Notes: generated from the sequence alone by a model not told the origin. A stretch of 64,000 bases of DNA from Aeromicrobium ginsengisoli (GCF_004134905.2 NZ_SDPQ02000001.1:1240001-1304000); one strand, 5' to 3'; shown: positions 1 through 8,579, numbered from the stretch's first letter. Program-made: numbers and translations.

Positions 1-466
1 GCAGCGAGATCGCCGTGACGTCGCCGGTGTTGTGCACGCGGTGGATGTCGCCTGGAGGCGCGAAGCCACTGGCTTCGCCCGGACCGTTCGCCGCCCGGCC
101 GATCTCCGTGAGGTGGTCGCCGTGGTCGCGGTAGAGCGTCTCGTACTCGACGCCCTGCAGCACGACGAACGCGCACCACGCGAGGTGGTCATGGATCGCC
201 GTGAGTTGTCCCGGCTGCCACACGACGGCCTTGACCGAAAACGCCGACTCGGTGTGCAGCACGTTGCTGACCAGCTCGTGCGGGTCGCCGAGGCGCTCCT
301 CGGCGGTGAGCAGGTCGACGCCGGGCGTCTGCTCTCGCAGAACGTCGGCCACGGCCAGCGCCGTGGGCCGGGGATCCAGGCCCCGGCTGGTCTGTTCCCG
401 GATGCCGTCCAGGAGCTCGGGCAGGCCCACCCGGGCCGGCTGTGTCGGGTATGTCGTGGAGTTCAT
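1..466 (-). CDS. Cysteine dioxygenase family protein (partial, 3' end off window)
   Basis: Cupin-type non-heme iron dioxygenase expected to oxidise cysteine to cysteine sulfinate. The ATG at 466 reads MNSTTYPTQPARVGLPELL and stays open to the window edge, giving 155 of the roughly 170-190 residues usual for the family. Iron ligands are visible: His92 and His94 in TAIHDHLAWCAF, and His142 in PGDIHRVHNTGD. The spacing matches the family HxH...H pattern. Divergent from the LysR gene, 74 bp apart, which suggests LysR control. Substrate (cysteine or another thiol such as 3-mercaptopropionate) cannot be settled from sequence. Confidence 0.82.
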   Translation of the reverse strand, partial: MNSTTYPTQPARVGLPELLDGIREQTSRGLDPRPTALAVADVLREQTPGVDLLTAEERLGDPHELVSNVLHTESAFSVKAVVWQPGQLTAIHDHLAWCAFVVLQGVEYETLYRDHGDHLTEIGRAANGPGEASGFAPPGDIHRVHNTGDVTAISL

Positions 467-523
467 GACTTCAGGATGCGTCCACTGATTCATCACGTCC
501 AATGCCAGTTTTGGCTCAAAAAC

Positions 524-538
524 ATCGATAGAGTTGAT
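524..538. promoter_or_regulatory. Candidate LysR box between cysteine dioxygenase and lysR
   Basis: The partly palindromic ATCGATAGAGTTGAT contains the T-N11-A core typical of LysR-type regulators (T525...A537). It overlaps the -10-like TAGAGT (529-534) of the LysR gene, as expected for autoregulation. Confidence 0.35.
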
Positions 539-540
539 GA

Positions 541-1401
541 ATGCTCGACCTCAACCGCCTCCGCATCCTGGCCGCGGTCGCCCGCCACGGGTCCGTCACT
601 GCCGCCGCCGCCGAGCTGCACTACTCCCAACCGTCGGTCAGTCATCACCTCGCCCGGCTCGAGGCCGAGACCGGGGCCCAGCTGTTCCAGCGGGCCGGCC
701 GCGGCATCCGGTTGACCGAAGCAGGGCTCGTCCTCGCTGAGCGGGCGACCGAGATCCTCGGCCGGGTCGAGTCCGCGTCGGCCGAGCTCGACGCCCACGT
801 CGGCCTGAGCGCCGGGCGGGTCCGGGTCGCGGTGTTCGGCTCGGCCCTCGTCGCACTCATGCCCGAGGTGTCCGCCGAGCTGGCGTCACGCCATCCGGGC
901 CTGCGGCTCGACCTCGTCGACACCCACCCGCCCGAGGCGATCGCGATGTTGCGCGCCGGCGAGGTCGACGTGGCCGTCGTCTTTCGCTACGACGAGACCG
1001 AACCCGATCCGCCCGGCATCCGGTTGACGCACCTGCTGGACGATCCGACCTATCTCCTGACGACCGACGACCGCGACACGATCGGCCAGCACCGCGACGA
1101 CCGCTGGGTCGCCGGCTGCGTGCGCTGTCGCGCCCACCTGGTCGAGCTCTGCGATCGCGAGGGCTTCGAGCCAGAGGTCGCCTTCACCACCGATGACATG
1201 GTCGGCATCCAGGCCCTCGTCGCGTCCGGGATGGGCGTCGCCACGATCCCGGGGCTGGCGCTGCGCGGGCACCGCAACCCCGACGTCAACGCGCACGAGG
1301 TGCCGGGCGCGCCCAGACACGTCTACGCGGCGACGTACGGCGAGCCACCTGACCCGCCGCCGACAGCCGCACTCCTCGACGTGCTGACGTCGCTCGCCTG
1401 A
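541..1401 (+). CDS. LysR family transcriptional regulator
   Basis: 286-residue LysR-type regulator. An N-terminal winged HTH (about residues 1-60, with the helix pair around SVTAAAAELHYSQPSVSHHL) is followed by an effector-binding domain to the C-terminus. Length is normal for the family. TAGAGT lies 6 nt before the ATG with no Shine-Dalgarno, so the mRNA is probably leaderless. It is divergent from the cysteine dioxygenase gene and its likely target is that gene. The inducer is unknown. Confidence 0.88.
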   Translation: MLDLNRLRILAAVARHGSVTAAAAELHYSQPSVSHHLARLEAETGAQLFQRAGRGIRLTEAGLVLAERATEILGRVESASAELDAHVGLSAGRVRVAVFGSALVALMPEVSAELASRHPGLRLDLVDTHPPEAIAMLRAGEVDVAVVFRYDETEPDPPGIRLTHLLDDPTYLLTTDDRDTIGQHRDDRWVAGCVRCRAHLVELCDREGFEPEVAFTTDDMVGIQALVASGMGVATIPGLALRGHRNPDVNAHEVPGAPRHVYAATYGEPPDPPPTAALLDVLTSLA

Positions 1402-1479
1402 CACCTCGTACGCACCGGAGCACGCTTGGCTCGCGGAGCATCGGGTACGCCTCGGGCGTCATCGACTCCAGGAGGACCC

Positions 1480-1653
1480 ATGACCGTCCCACCCGAAGAC
1501 CCAGGCATCCCCGACGAGCCGGGCGACCCCGCCGACCTTGTGCCCGACGGCGACCGGGCGGCCCAGGCCGAGAGCGCGTGGCCCGACGAGGACGCACAGG
1601 GCATCGTCCCCGACGGGGAGCGCGTCGTCCCCGACCTCGACGACGACGCGTGA
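1480..1653 (+). CDS. Small acidic proline-rich protein of unknown function
   Basis: 57 residues, starting at an ATG behind AGGAGG (1470-1475), a strong Shine-Dalgarno that decides this start over the longer upstream frame. The protein is rich in Asp, Glu and Pro, with a repeated VPDGDR/VPDGER motif, and has no predicted helix-rich core, signal peptide or membrane segment. It probably is disordered. I do not recognise the family. The downstream glycosylase has its own promoter. Confidence 0.5.
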   Translation: MTVPPEDPGIPDEPGDPADLVPDGDRAAQAESAWPDEDAQGIVPDGERVVPDLDDDA

Positions 1654-1673
1654 GCGCCTGCTAGCTTCGCCCG

Positions 1674-2225
1674 ATGGGCTACACCCGCGAGGAGCTGCTC
1701 TCGTACGCCGGACGCACGATCCCGGACCTGGTCGGCGACGACCTCCGGCTGCTGTTCGTCGGCATCAATCCCGGCCTGGTGAGCGCCGCCACGGGGCTGC
1801 ACTTCGCCCGGGCGGGCAACCGGTTCTATCCGGCTCTGCGGCTCGCCGGCATCCTTCCTGCCGACGTCATGACGCCCGATGCGGCCAGACCCGTGCTGCT
1901 GGACCGCGGCGTCGGCATCACCAACATCGTTGCCCGCGCCTCCGCGCGCGCCGATGAGCTCGATGCCGCGGAGCTCGTCGCGGGTCGCTCGCGCCTCGAG
2001 GCATTCGTGGCCGAGCACCGCCCGCGCGTCGTCGCGATCGCCGGCATCACGTCGTACCGCATCGCCTTCGGCCGCAAGGCGGCCCGGGCCGGCCGCCAGG
2101 ACGAGGCGATCGGCGATGCGCAGCTGTGGGTCGTGCCGAACCCGAGCGGGCTCAACGCCCACGAGACGGTGGATTCGCTCGCCGCGGCCTACCGCGAAGC
2201 GGCGTCCGCGGCCGGCGTCCTCTGA
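1674..2225 (+). CDS. mug: Mismatch-specific (G/U, G/T) DNA glycosylase, Mug/TDG type
   Basis: 183-residue monofunctional uracil-DNA glycosylase of the Mug/TDG family, which removes uracil or thymine opposite guanine. The catalytic GINPG motif is at residues 30-34 (LFVGINPGL) and the C-terminal motif NPSGLNAH near residue 161. TAGCTT (1662-1667) lies 6 nt before the ATG without a Shine-Dalgarno, so it is probably leaderless. The stop is 9 bp from that of the convergent SDR gene. Confidence 0.88.
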   Translation: MGYTREELLSYAGRTIPDLVGDDLRLLFVGINPGLVSAATGLHFARAGNRFYPALRLAGILPADVMTPDAARPVLLDRGVGITNIVARASARADELDAAELVAGRSRLEAFVAEHRPRVVAIAGITSYRIAFGRKAARAGRQDEAIGDAQLWVVPNPSGLNAHETVDSLAAAYREAASAAGVL

Positions 2226-2234
2226 CCCGATACG

Positions 2235-3035
2235 TCATCGCTTGTCGCGTTGGCCCTCGACCATCGACTTCGAGACCTTCTCGCCACCACCGAGCCTCTG
2301 CAGCGTCGCGGAGATCGTCGGGAACGATGCACCGAACGTGGCGCCCGCCCTCAGCTCGACCGGCGCCACGACGACCTCGGCGCTGTTGTGCTGGATCGCC
2401 TTGACGACCTTGCGCGCCACGGCCTCCGGCGTGACGGTTCGCAATCCCTTGGGGAGCGTGCCGCCGGACTCGACGAACATCCCGGCATCGCGTACGAATC
2501 CCGGCTCGACGAGCGACAGCCCGACGCCGTGCCGGGCGAGGTCCTGGCGGAATCCGAGCGAGAAGCCGCGCAGCCCGAACTTGGTCGCGTTGTACATCGC
2601 CGCCTCGGCGGAGGCGATCTTGCCGGATACCGACCCGATCATCACGATGTGCCCCCGCCCTCGGGCGATCATGGCCGCGGCCGAGTCACGGGCCATGAGG
2701 ATCGGCGCCTCGAGGTTGACCGTGATGCTGCGGAGGATCTGCTCGTGCGAGTACTCAAGGACGTCACCCGAGGCCGGCAGCGCCGCGTTGGCGACCAGGA
2801 TGTCGATGTCGCCGGCTTCGCTGAGCAGTCGCGTGACCTCGTCGAGGTCCGAGAGGTCAGCCGCGATCGCGGTGGCACCGAGCTCGGTCGCGAGTGGCTC
2901 GAGCACGTCGAGCCGGCGTCCCGTGAGCACCAGCTCGGCGCCTTCGGCGGCCAACGCGCGGGCGATCGCCTGCCCGATGCCGCCGGTCGCACCCGTGACG
3001 AGGGCTCGCGCTCCCCGGATCTCGAACCTGGGCAT
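2235..3035 (-). CDS. SDR family NAD(P)-dependent oxidoreductase
   Basis: 266-residue classical short-chain dehydrogenase. The cofactor motif VTGATGGIG is at about residues 13-21, NAALPASG follows the NNAG position, and the active-site YNATK is near residue 151. The Shine-Dalgarno GAGAGGA lies before the ATG. The HxlR regulator gene ends 39 bp upstream on the same strand, so the two may be co-transcribed. Substrate is unknown. Confidence 0.85.
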   Translation of the reverse strand: MPRFEIRGARALVTGATGGIGQAIARALAAEGAELVLTGRRLDVLEPLATELGATAIAADLSDLDEVTRLLSEAGDIDILVANAALPASGDVLEYSHEQILRSITVNLEAPILMARDSAAAMIARGRGHIVMIGSVSGKIASAEAAMYNATKFGLRGFSLGFRQDLARHGVGLSLVEPGFVRDAGMFVESGGTLPKGLRTVTPEAVARKVVKAIQHNSAEVVVAPVELRAGATFGASFPTISATLQRLGGGEKVSKSMVEGQRDKR

Positions 3036-3074
3036 GGTGGGTCCTCTCGACGTCGTGCACCGAGAGTAGTGCGG

Positions 3075-3440
3075 TCAGGCCGACTGCGCCTTGGACTCCA
3101 TGACCTCGGGCATCACGGCGTAGAGCGCGAGGATCAGCTGCTTGACGGCCGCCGCGACCGTCTCGCCGTTCGGCGTCAGGCGGTAGTCGACATTCGGTGG
3201 CAGCGTCGACTGCACGTGCCGCTCGACCAGGCCGTCCGCCTCCAGCGCCTTGAGGGTCTGCGAGAGCATCTTGTCGCTGACGCCGTCGACGCAACGCCGC
3301 AGCTCGCCGAAGCGCGCGGGCTCAGGACTCAGCGCCGCGAGCGTCAGGGATCCCCACCGGCTCGTGACGTGCTCCAGCACCTCGCGTGACGGGCATGCGC
3401 CACTGAACACGTCGAACGGGCGTCGCGGATCTTCAGCCAT
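3075..3440 (-). CDS. HxlR family transcriptional regulator
   Basis: 121-residue winged-helix regulator with the hallmark HxlR features: an early cysteine (GACPSREVL), then VTSRWGSLTLAAL and the recognition segment GVSDKMLSQTLKALEADGLVE. Such proteins often sense electrophiles or quinones through the cysteine. AGGAGG precedes the ATG. It is divergent from an NmrA-like reductase gene, a common HxlR target arrangement, and upstream of an SDR gene on its own strand. Confidence 0.88.
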   Translation of the reverse strand: MAEDPRRPFDVFSGACPSREVLEHVTSRWGSLTLAALSPEPARFGELRRCVDGVSDKMLSQTLKALEADGLVERHVQSTLPPNVDYRLTPNGETVAAAVKQLILALYAVMPEVMESKAQSA

Positions 3441-3552
3441 GGATGGTCCTCCTGTCCCACCATGCTAGCAGTTCGTAAGTGCTAACCCAGAGTTGGTGCT
3501 TTCGTTTGGTTAGTGTACGTTCGACAGCACCGCCTACCGAGAAGGAATCACC
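3441..3552. promoter_or_regulatory. Divergent HxlR/NmrA promoter region with inverted repeats
   Basis: The intergenic region contains TAGCA (3466-3470)-N9-TGCTA (3480-3484) and a second CTAACC (3482-3487)...GGTTAG (3508-3513) pair. These are plausible binding sites for the adjacent HxlR protein. A -10-like TAGCAT for the hxlR strand lies at 3462-3467. Confidence 0.35.
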
Positions 3553-4404
3553 ATGACCATTGCCGTCACCGCCGCCACCGGGCAGCTGGGCACCCTCGTC
3601 GTCGACGCACTGCTCGAGCGCACGAGCCCCGACCAGGTCGTCGCCATCGTCCGCGACGCCGCCAAGGCTGAGCCGTTGGCCGCCAAGGGCGTCGCCGTAC
3701 GCGTCGCGAGCTACGACGACCCGACCGCCCTCAAGGACGCGCTCGCCGGTGTCGATCAGGTGCTCCTGATCTCCGGCAACGAGTTCGGCCAGCGCGCGGT
3801 CCAGCACCGCAACGTGATCGATGCGGCGATCGCCAACAACGTGTCGCGCCTCGTCTACACCAGCGCGCCCAAGGCCGAGACGTCCACGCTGCCGGTCACA
3901 CCGGAGCACCTTGCCACCGAGCAGTACCTCGCCACAGCCGGCATCGACCACGTCCTGCTGCGCAACAACTGGTACCACGAGAACTACGGCCAGACGCTCG
4001 ACACCGCGCGTCAGACCGGATCGGTCCTGGCCAGCGCTGGTGAGGGCCTCGTCGCCAGCGCCGCTCGCGCCGACTACGCCGAGGCCGCTGCCGTCGTGCT
4101 GACGACCGACGGCCCGGTCAAGCCCGTCCACGAGCTGGCCGGCGACGTCGCGTGGACCCAGGACGAGCTCGCCGCAGCGCTGACCGAGGTGCTCGGGACC
4201 CCGATCACGGTCAGCCAGGTCACGGCCGAGCAGCAGACCGCGATCCTGGTCGAAGCCGGCCTCGACGAGGGCACCGCCGGCTTCGTCGCCGGGATCGACG
4301 CGGCGACCGCCAAGGGCGACCTCGCCCTCACGAATGGTGACCTGCGCGCGCTCCTCGGACGGCCGACGACACCGCTCGTCGAGACGCTCCGCGCCCTGGC
4401 CTGA
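3553..4404 (+). CDS. NmrA-like NAD(P)H-binding reductase (QorB-like)
   Basis: 283-residue atypical SDR of the NmrA/quinone oxidoreductase 2 type. The N-terminal nucleotide-binding motif TAATGQLGTLV matches GxxGxxG in this subfamily, followed by a Rossmann core and a variable C-terminal half. GAAGGAA precedes the ATG. Divergent from hxlR. The pairing suggests an inducible reductase for reactive carbonyl or quinone compounds. That role is inferred from context. Confidence 0.82.
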   Translation: MTIAVTAATGQLGTLVVDALLERTSPDQVVAIVRDAAKAEPLAAKGVAVRVASYDDPTALKDALAGVDQVLLISGNEFGQRAVQHRNVIDAAIANNVSRLVYTSAPKAETSTLPVTPEHLATEQYLATAGIDHVLLRNNWYHENYGQTLDTARQTGSVLASAGEGLVASAARADYAEAAAVVLTTDGPVKPVHELAGDVAWTQDELAAALTEVLGTPITVSQVTAEQQTAILVEAGLDEGTAGFVAGIDAATAKGDLALTNGDLRALLGRPTTPLVETLRALA

Positions 4405-4446
4405 CCGATACCGAGACGAATTGCCGTCGTGCCGACATCATGAGGC

Positions 4447-4947
4447 ATGCGGCCCGTGTCCCGGTTCCTCGTCCTGGCGCTGCTCGGCGTCCTGCTGTCG
4501 GCCACGTCGCCGGCCGTCGCCTCGTGCGCGGCCGGCGCCGGGCCGGCCGGCTCCGCCACGCTCTTCCTCGGCGTCGCGGGCACGACGTCGGGCGGCTACA
4601 CGACGATGCAGGTCGAGGAGGTCTGGGCCGGGCGCGATCTGCCGTCGTCGGTGCGGGTGCTCTCCGGACAGACCCAGGCGAACGTCTCGAGCTCGAACGA
4701 CGCTGAGCTCGAACGCGGCCGACGCTACGTGATCGGCGCCGACGCCAAGCTGCGCACGAACGCGTGCCGGGTCGAGCTGGCCGAGGATGCGATGTCCCTG
4801 CGACCCGAGCACGTACGTTCGCCGCTTGCCGGCACCGACGACGTCGGCGAGCCCGCATCGAGCAAGCCCGTGGTCATCGCCGTGCTGGCACTCCTGGCGA
4901 CCATCGGCGCCGTCGCTGGCGTGGTCCGTGTCAGGGCTCGGCGCTAA
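4447..4947 (+). CDS. Secreted or membrane-anchored protein of unknown function
   Basis: 166 residues. A signal peptide covers residues 1-26 (hydrophobic core FLVLALLGVLLS, likely cut after ASC or near it), a beta-rich exported domain carries two cysteines (near residues 27 and 103), and a C-terminal transmembrane helix (VVIAVLALLATIGAVAGV) ends in RVRARR. This topology resembles actinobacterial cell-surface proteins with a stop-transfer tail. No family is recognised. Start codon is uncertain because no good Shine-Dalgarno is present. Confidence 0.6.
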   Translation: MRPVSRFLVLALLGVLLSATSPAVASCAAGAGPAGSATLFLGVAGTTSGGYTTMQVEEVWAGRDLPSSVRVLSGQTQANVSSSNDAELERGRRYVIGADAKLRTNACRVELAEDAMSLRPEHVRSPLAGTDDVGEPASSKPVVIAVLALLATIGAVAGVVRVRARR

Positions 4948-4957
4948 CGTCGAAGGC

Positions 4958-5386
4958 ATGGAGCAACGACTCAGCCTGATCACCCTCGGCGTGTCCGATC
5001 TCGCGCGCGCCCGCCACTTCTATGAGGACGGCCTCGACTGGACCAAGGGCAACCCCGAGGACGAGGTCGCGTTCTACCAGCTCAACGGCATGGTTCTCGC
5101 GCTGTGGACCCGGACCGACCTGGCCGATGACGCCCGCGTGGCCGACACCGGCGCCACGTTCAGCGGCATGAGCATCGCCTTCAACACCCGTTCACACGGC
5201 GAGGTCGACGAGATCCTCGCCCAGATCGAGGCTGCGGGCGGCACGATCCTCAAGCCCGGCGAGGAGCAGCCGTGGGGTGGCTACTCCGGCTACTTCGCCG
5301 ATCCCGACGGACATCCGTGGGAGGTCGCGTGGAATCCGGACTGGTCGATCGACGAGGCCGGGCACACCTCGCTCGGCTCCGCCTGA
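4958..5386 (+). CDS. VOC family protein (glyoxalase/bleomycin resistance fold)
   Basis: 142 residues with one glyoxalase-like VOC module: N-terminal LGVSDLARARHFYEDGLDW and C-terminal YFADPDGHPWEVAWNP. TAACGT (4945-4950) lies 7 nt before the ATG, so the gene is probably leaderless and this start is preferred to upstream in-frame codons. Its last 97 bp overlap the antisense 3' end of the P450 gene. Substrate or metal cannot be assigned. Confidence 0.82.
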   Translation: MEQRLSLITLGVSDLARARHFYEDGLDWTKGNPEDEVAFYQLNGMVLALWTRTDLADDARVADTGATFSGMSIAFNTRSHGEVDEILAQIEAAGGTILKPGEEQPWGGYSGYFADPDGHPWEVAWNPDWSIDEAGHTSLGSA

Positions 5387-6807
5387 GCCTCGTCGACAGA
5401 CGCCACCACTGACGGGGTCCGGGGCGTCAGGCTCAGCTCGAATCCCGTGGGCATCAGCGTGAGCCGCTCGGCGATCTGCAGCTCGTACGCCGGATCGCCG
5501 GCGATGTCGTAGCGGTGCAACATGCGGGCCAGCACCAGGATCGCCTCGTGCAGCGCGAACTGCCGTCCGATGCACGACCGCTCCCCCGTGCCGAACGGCT
5601 TGTAGGAGTGCGGCTTCCGGCCACGGGAGTTCTCCGGCAGGAAGCGGTCCGGGTCGAACGCGTCCGCATCATCACCCCATACCGCCGGATCGCGGTGCAT
5701 CAGCGGCAGGATCACGATCGCCCAGTCCTCCGGTCGCATTGTGTGGCCCGTGCTCAGCACCGTGGTCTCGCGCGGGCTGCGGGTGAACGCCGGCGCCGTG
5801 GGCCACAGCCGCAGGCCCTCGTCGAGCACGCGGCGCAGGTAGCGGAACTTGGCGACCTGCTCGAACGTCGGCTCGGCGTCGCGGTCCGGCCCCAGGACCT
5901 GGTCGACCTCGGCCTGCGCCTTGGCGAGCACGGCTGGGTCGCGGGAGAGGTAGTAGAGCGCGAACGACAACGCTCCCGACGTCGTCTCGTGCCCAGCGAC
6001 CAGGAAAGTCAGGATCTGGTGCCGGATGTTGAGGTCGTCGAGCCGCTCACCCGTCTCGGGGTGCGGCGTGTGCAGCATGATGCCGAGCAGGTCACTGTCG
6101 TCAGGCTCGCTCGCGTTGCGACGTTCCGCGATGATGCCGTCGAGCAAGGAGTCGACGTACGCCTGATGGTGCGCGTTCTTCTTGTCGATCCGCTTGGCCA
6201 TCAGCCCGGCGCCCGGCATCGCGTTGAGCGAGCCCTTGCGCTGCCCGGCCTTGAGCGCCGCGATCATCGCCGGGATGAACGGATGCGGCTCCGCGCGGCT
6301 GAACGAGCCGAAGTCGGTGCTGAACGCCGTACGGCTGATGGTCTCCATCGTCAGCTTCGTCATGTCGGCCGAGACGTCGACCGAGCCCTCGCGACCGTCC
6401 CAGGTGTCGAACAGCTCCTGCGCCGCCGCGAGCATGACCGGGTGATAACGCTGCATCGCCGCCTTCGTGAAGGCCGGGCGCAGCAGGTCGTGCGCGAGAG
6501 CCCAGTTGGTCTCGTCGTTGTAGGCCGTGAACAGCCCCTGCCCGGCGAACTCCCGCAGCGCGACGAGGGCGGGTGACAGGCCCTTGGCGAAGCGCGACTC
6601 GTCGGCCAGCTCGGCCGCGAGCTCCGCGCCGGTGACGAACACGAACTTCTGGTCGAACACCTGCAGCTCGAAGATCGGCCCGAGCCCTTCGGCGCGACGC
6701 ATCGTGCTCTGCAGGGGCGCCCGCACCTCGGCGCCGAGCGCGTCACCCACGATGGGCCTGCGCCCCGATGGGTGGGGGAACGTCTGACCGGACCAGTCGT
6801 TGCGCAC
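5290..6807 (-). CDS. Cytochrome P450, CYP102-like stand-alone heme domain
   Basis: 505-residue P450. The oxygen-activation motif AGHETTSG, the ExxR motif in DEGLRLWP, and the heme loop FGTGERSCIG with Cys ligand followed by RQFALHEA are all present and resemble the heme domain of fatty-acid hydroxylase CYP102 (P450 BM3). The fused reductase domain of that family is absent, so a separate redox partner must serve it. GTG start behind AAGGAG. The last ~40 residues extend beyond the usual end and are antisense to the VOC gene. The adjacent divergent TetR gene and operator suggest induction by a hydrophobic substrate. Fatty acid as substrate is inferred. Confidence 0.88.
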   Translation of the reverse strand: MRNDWSGQTFPHPSGRRPIVGDALGAEVRAPLQSTMRRAEGLGPIFELQVFDQKFVFVTGAELAAELADESRFAKGLSPALVALREFAGQGLFTAYNDETNWALAHDLLRPAFTKAAMQRYHPVMLAAAQELFDTWDGREGSVDVSADMTKLTMETISRTAFSTDFGSFSRAEPHPFIPAMIAALKAGQRKGSLNAMPGAGLMAKRIDKKNAHHQAYVDSLLDGIIAERRNASEPDDSDLLGIMLHTPHPETGERLDDLNIRHQILTFLVAGHETTSGALSFALYYLSRDPAVLAKAQAEVDQVLGPDRDAEPTFEQVAKFRYLRRVLDEGLRLWPTAPAFTRSPRETTVLSTGHTMRPEDWAIVILPLMHRDPAVWGDDADAFDPDRFLPENSRGRKPHSYKPFGTGERSCIGRQFALHEAILVLARMLHRYDIAGDPAYELQIAERLTLMPTGFELSLTPRTPSVVASVDEAQAEPSEVCPASSIDQSGFHATSHGCPSGSAK

Positions 6808-6816
6808 CAGGACTCC

Positions 6817-6838
6817 TTATTGGACGGTGATTCAATAA
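6817..6838. promoter_or_regulatory. TetR-type operator at the P450 promoter
   Basis: Inverted repeat TTATTG-N10-CAATAA. It lies directly downstream of a -10-like TAGGCT on the minus strand (6843-6848) and before the P450 Shine-Dalgarno. A bound TetR dimer would therefore block P450 transcription. The neighbouring TetR is the natural candidate. Confidence 0.5.
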
Positions 6839-6884
6839 TGCGAGCCTAGCCCTTGCTGAACCGATGTCAAGTAGTGTGACCGGC

Positions 6885-7502
6885 ATGGCCACCCGCACCC
6901 GCCTGAGCCGAGAGGCCCGACAGGACCAGCTGCTCGAGCTCGGCGCCGAGCTGTTCGCCGACCGGTCCTATGAGGACGTCCACATCGAGGAGCTGTCCGA
7001 GGTCGCCGGCGTCTCGCGCGGCCTGCTCTACCACTACTTCCCGACCAAACGGGCGTTCTTCGCCGCGATGGTGCGCCGGGAGTCCACCCGGATGATGGAG
7101 CTCACGGCACCGGACGAGTCACTGCCGATCCTCGACCGGCTGCGCCAAGGCATCGAGGCCTACCTCGACTACTGCCAGGACCACAAGATGGGGGTCAAGG
7201 CGATCTTCCACGGCGCGGCGTCAGCCGATCCGGAGATCCAGGCGATCGTCGAGGAGGACATCCAGCGCCAACAGGAGCGCATCACGGCGGGCGTCGAGCC
7301 GAACGGCCGGCCGTCCGAGCTCATGCAGATCGCCGTCCGCAGCTGGCTGCACTTCATGCGCAACGCCTGCCACCAATGGCTCGACTCGACCGAGACAAGT
7401 CGCGACGAGGTGCGCGACCTCTGCGCCCAGGCACTGGTCGGCACACTGCTCGCCCTCCCCGAGGGTTCCCGCCCGTCTGCACTCACGGACCTCACGCCCT
7501 AG
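6885..7502 (+). CDS. TetR family transcriptional regulator
   Basis: 205 residues. The N-terminal HTH is clear (EELSEVAGVSRGLLYHYFPTKRAFF), followed by an all-helical ligand-binding domain. The start at 6885 is preferred to 6864 because TAGTGT (6872-6877) sits 7 nt before it, the spacing of a leaderless actinobacterial promoter. Divergent from the P450 gene, with a palindrome between them, it probably represses P450 expression until a lipophilic ligand binds. Confidence 0.85.
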   Translation: MATRTRLSREARQDQLLELGAELFADRSYEDVHIEELSEVAGVSRGLLYHYFPTKRAFFAAMVRRESTRMMELTAPDESLPILDRLRQGIEAYLDYCQDHKMGVKAIFHGAASADPEIQAIVEEDIQRQQERITAGVEPNGRPSELMQIAVRSWLHFMRNACHQWLDSTETSRDEVRDLCAQALVGTLLALPEGSRPSALTDLTP

Positions 7503-7558
7503 CACTTCTGCCATTTCGGCGACGGGCGCCGATCACCGCCGTTGACCTCGGCTCCCGA

Positions 7559-7756
7559 ATGATCGTCGCGGCTGACGGCGAGATCGCCCGCCTCCCCCGG
7601 TCCGCCGTCACGGGGTTCACCCTCGACGAGGGCGGCCTGCAGTCCCCGTTCTCGCTCCAGCTCTCGGACGGCACGTCGTGGGAGTTCGGCCTGCCCAAGC
7701 TCTACCTCAGGAAGGCCAAGGAGCTGCTCGACCGGCTGGGCGTCCGGCCGGCGTGA
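7559..7756 (+). CDS. Hypothetical protein, 65 residues
   Basis: Short protein with beta-strand-like alternation followed by a C-terminal amphipathic helix (LRKAKELLDRLGV). The sequence looks like the C-terminal half of a small PH-like or membrane-linked domain. Coding-like residues continue upstream of the first ATG in the same frame, so this may be a remnant or have an unrecognised start. No Shine-Dalgarno. Ends 4 bp before the convergent SDR stop. Confidence 0.4.
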   Translation: MIVAADGEIARLPRSAVTGFTLDEGGLQSPFSLQLSDGTSWEFGLPKLYLRKAKELLDRLGVRPA

Positions 7757-7760
7757 GGCC

Positions 7761-8579
7761 CTAGAGTCCTGCGCGCTTGCTGAACGCCGACACGCCGCGC
7801 TGGTAGCCGGCGCCGGTCAAGCGTACGAACTTGTCGAGCACCCAGGCATCGGCGCCGATCAGGACCCGCGCCTTGTTCTTCTCGACACCCTTGAGGATGA
7901 CGTCGGCGGCCTTGGCCGGCGAGGTGCGGGCGAGCTTGTCGAACGAGCCCGCGAGCTTGTCGTGGTCGAGCCCCTCGACCTGCTCGGCGTTGCGGGCGAT
8001 GTTGGTCTTGATGCCGCCGGGGTGGACGCACGTGACCTTGACCGGCCGCTCGTTGATCACCATCTCCTGGCGCAGCGACTCGGTGAACCCGCGAACCGCG
8101 AACTTTGCGGCGTTGTAGGCACTCTGGGTCGGCACCGAGAACAGCCCGAAGATGCTGGAGATGTTGACGACATGACCGTCGCCGGACTCGATGAGGTGCG
8201 GCAGGAACGCCTTGGTGCCGTTGACGACGCCCCAGAAGTCGACGTCCATGACCCGGTCGATGTCCTTGAACGACATGGCCTCGACCTCGCCGGTGAAGGC
8301 GATGCCGGCGTTGTTGAACACCAGGTTGACCTGGCCGAAGTGCGCGACCACGTCGTCGGCGTACGCCAGGACAAGCTCACGCTGTGAGACGTCGAGGTGG
8401 TCGACCTTGACCTCGGCACCGGCTCGCTTGACCAGCGCCTCGGTGTCGGCGAGGCCGTGCGTGTCGACGTCGCAGATCGCGAGCTTGGCTCCGCGTCGGG
8501 CGAGCTCGACTGCCAGCGCCCGGCCGATGCCGGAACCGGCGCCCGTGACAACGGCGACCTTGTCGGTGAAGTGGGTCAT
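7761..8579 (-). CDS. SDR family oxidoreductase
   Basis: 272-residue short-chain dehydrogenase: cofactor motif TGAGSGIG, NNAG motif (FNNAGIAF), Ser in VNISSIFG and active-site YNAAK. GAGAGGAC precedes the ATG at 8579, which is preferred to 8594. A sharp inverted repeat sits 17 bp upstream of the start. Similar actinobacterial SDRs act on alcohol or lipid substrates, but no substrate can be named here. Confidence 0.86.
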   Translation of the reverse strand: MTHFTDKVAVVTGAGSGIGRALAVELARRGAKLAICDVDTHGLADTEALVKRAGAEVKVDHLDVSQRELVLAYADDVVAHFGQVNLVFNNAGIAFTGEVEAMSFKDIDRVMDVDFWGVVNGTKAFLPHLIESGDGHVVNISSIFGLFSVPTQSAYNAAKFAVRGFTESLRQEMVINERPVKVTCVHPGGIKTNIARNAEQVEGLDHDKLAGSFDKLARTSPAKAADVILKGVEKNKARVLIGADAWVLDKFVRLTGAGYQRGVSAFSKRAGL

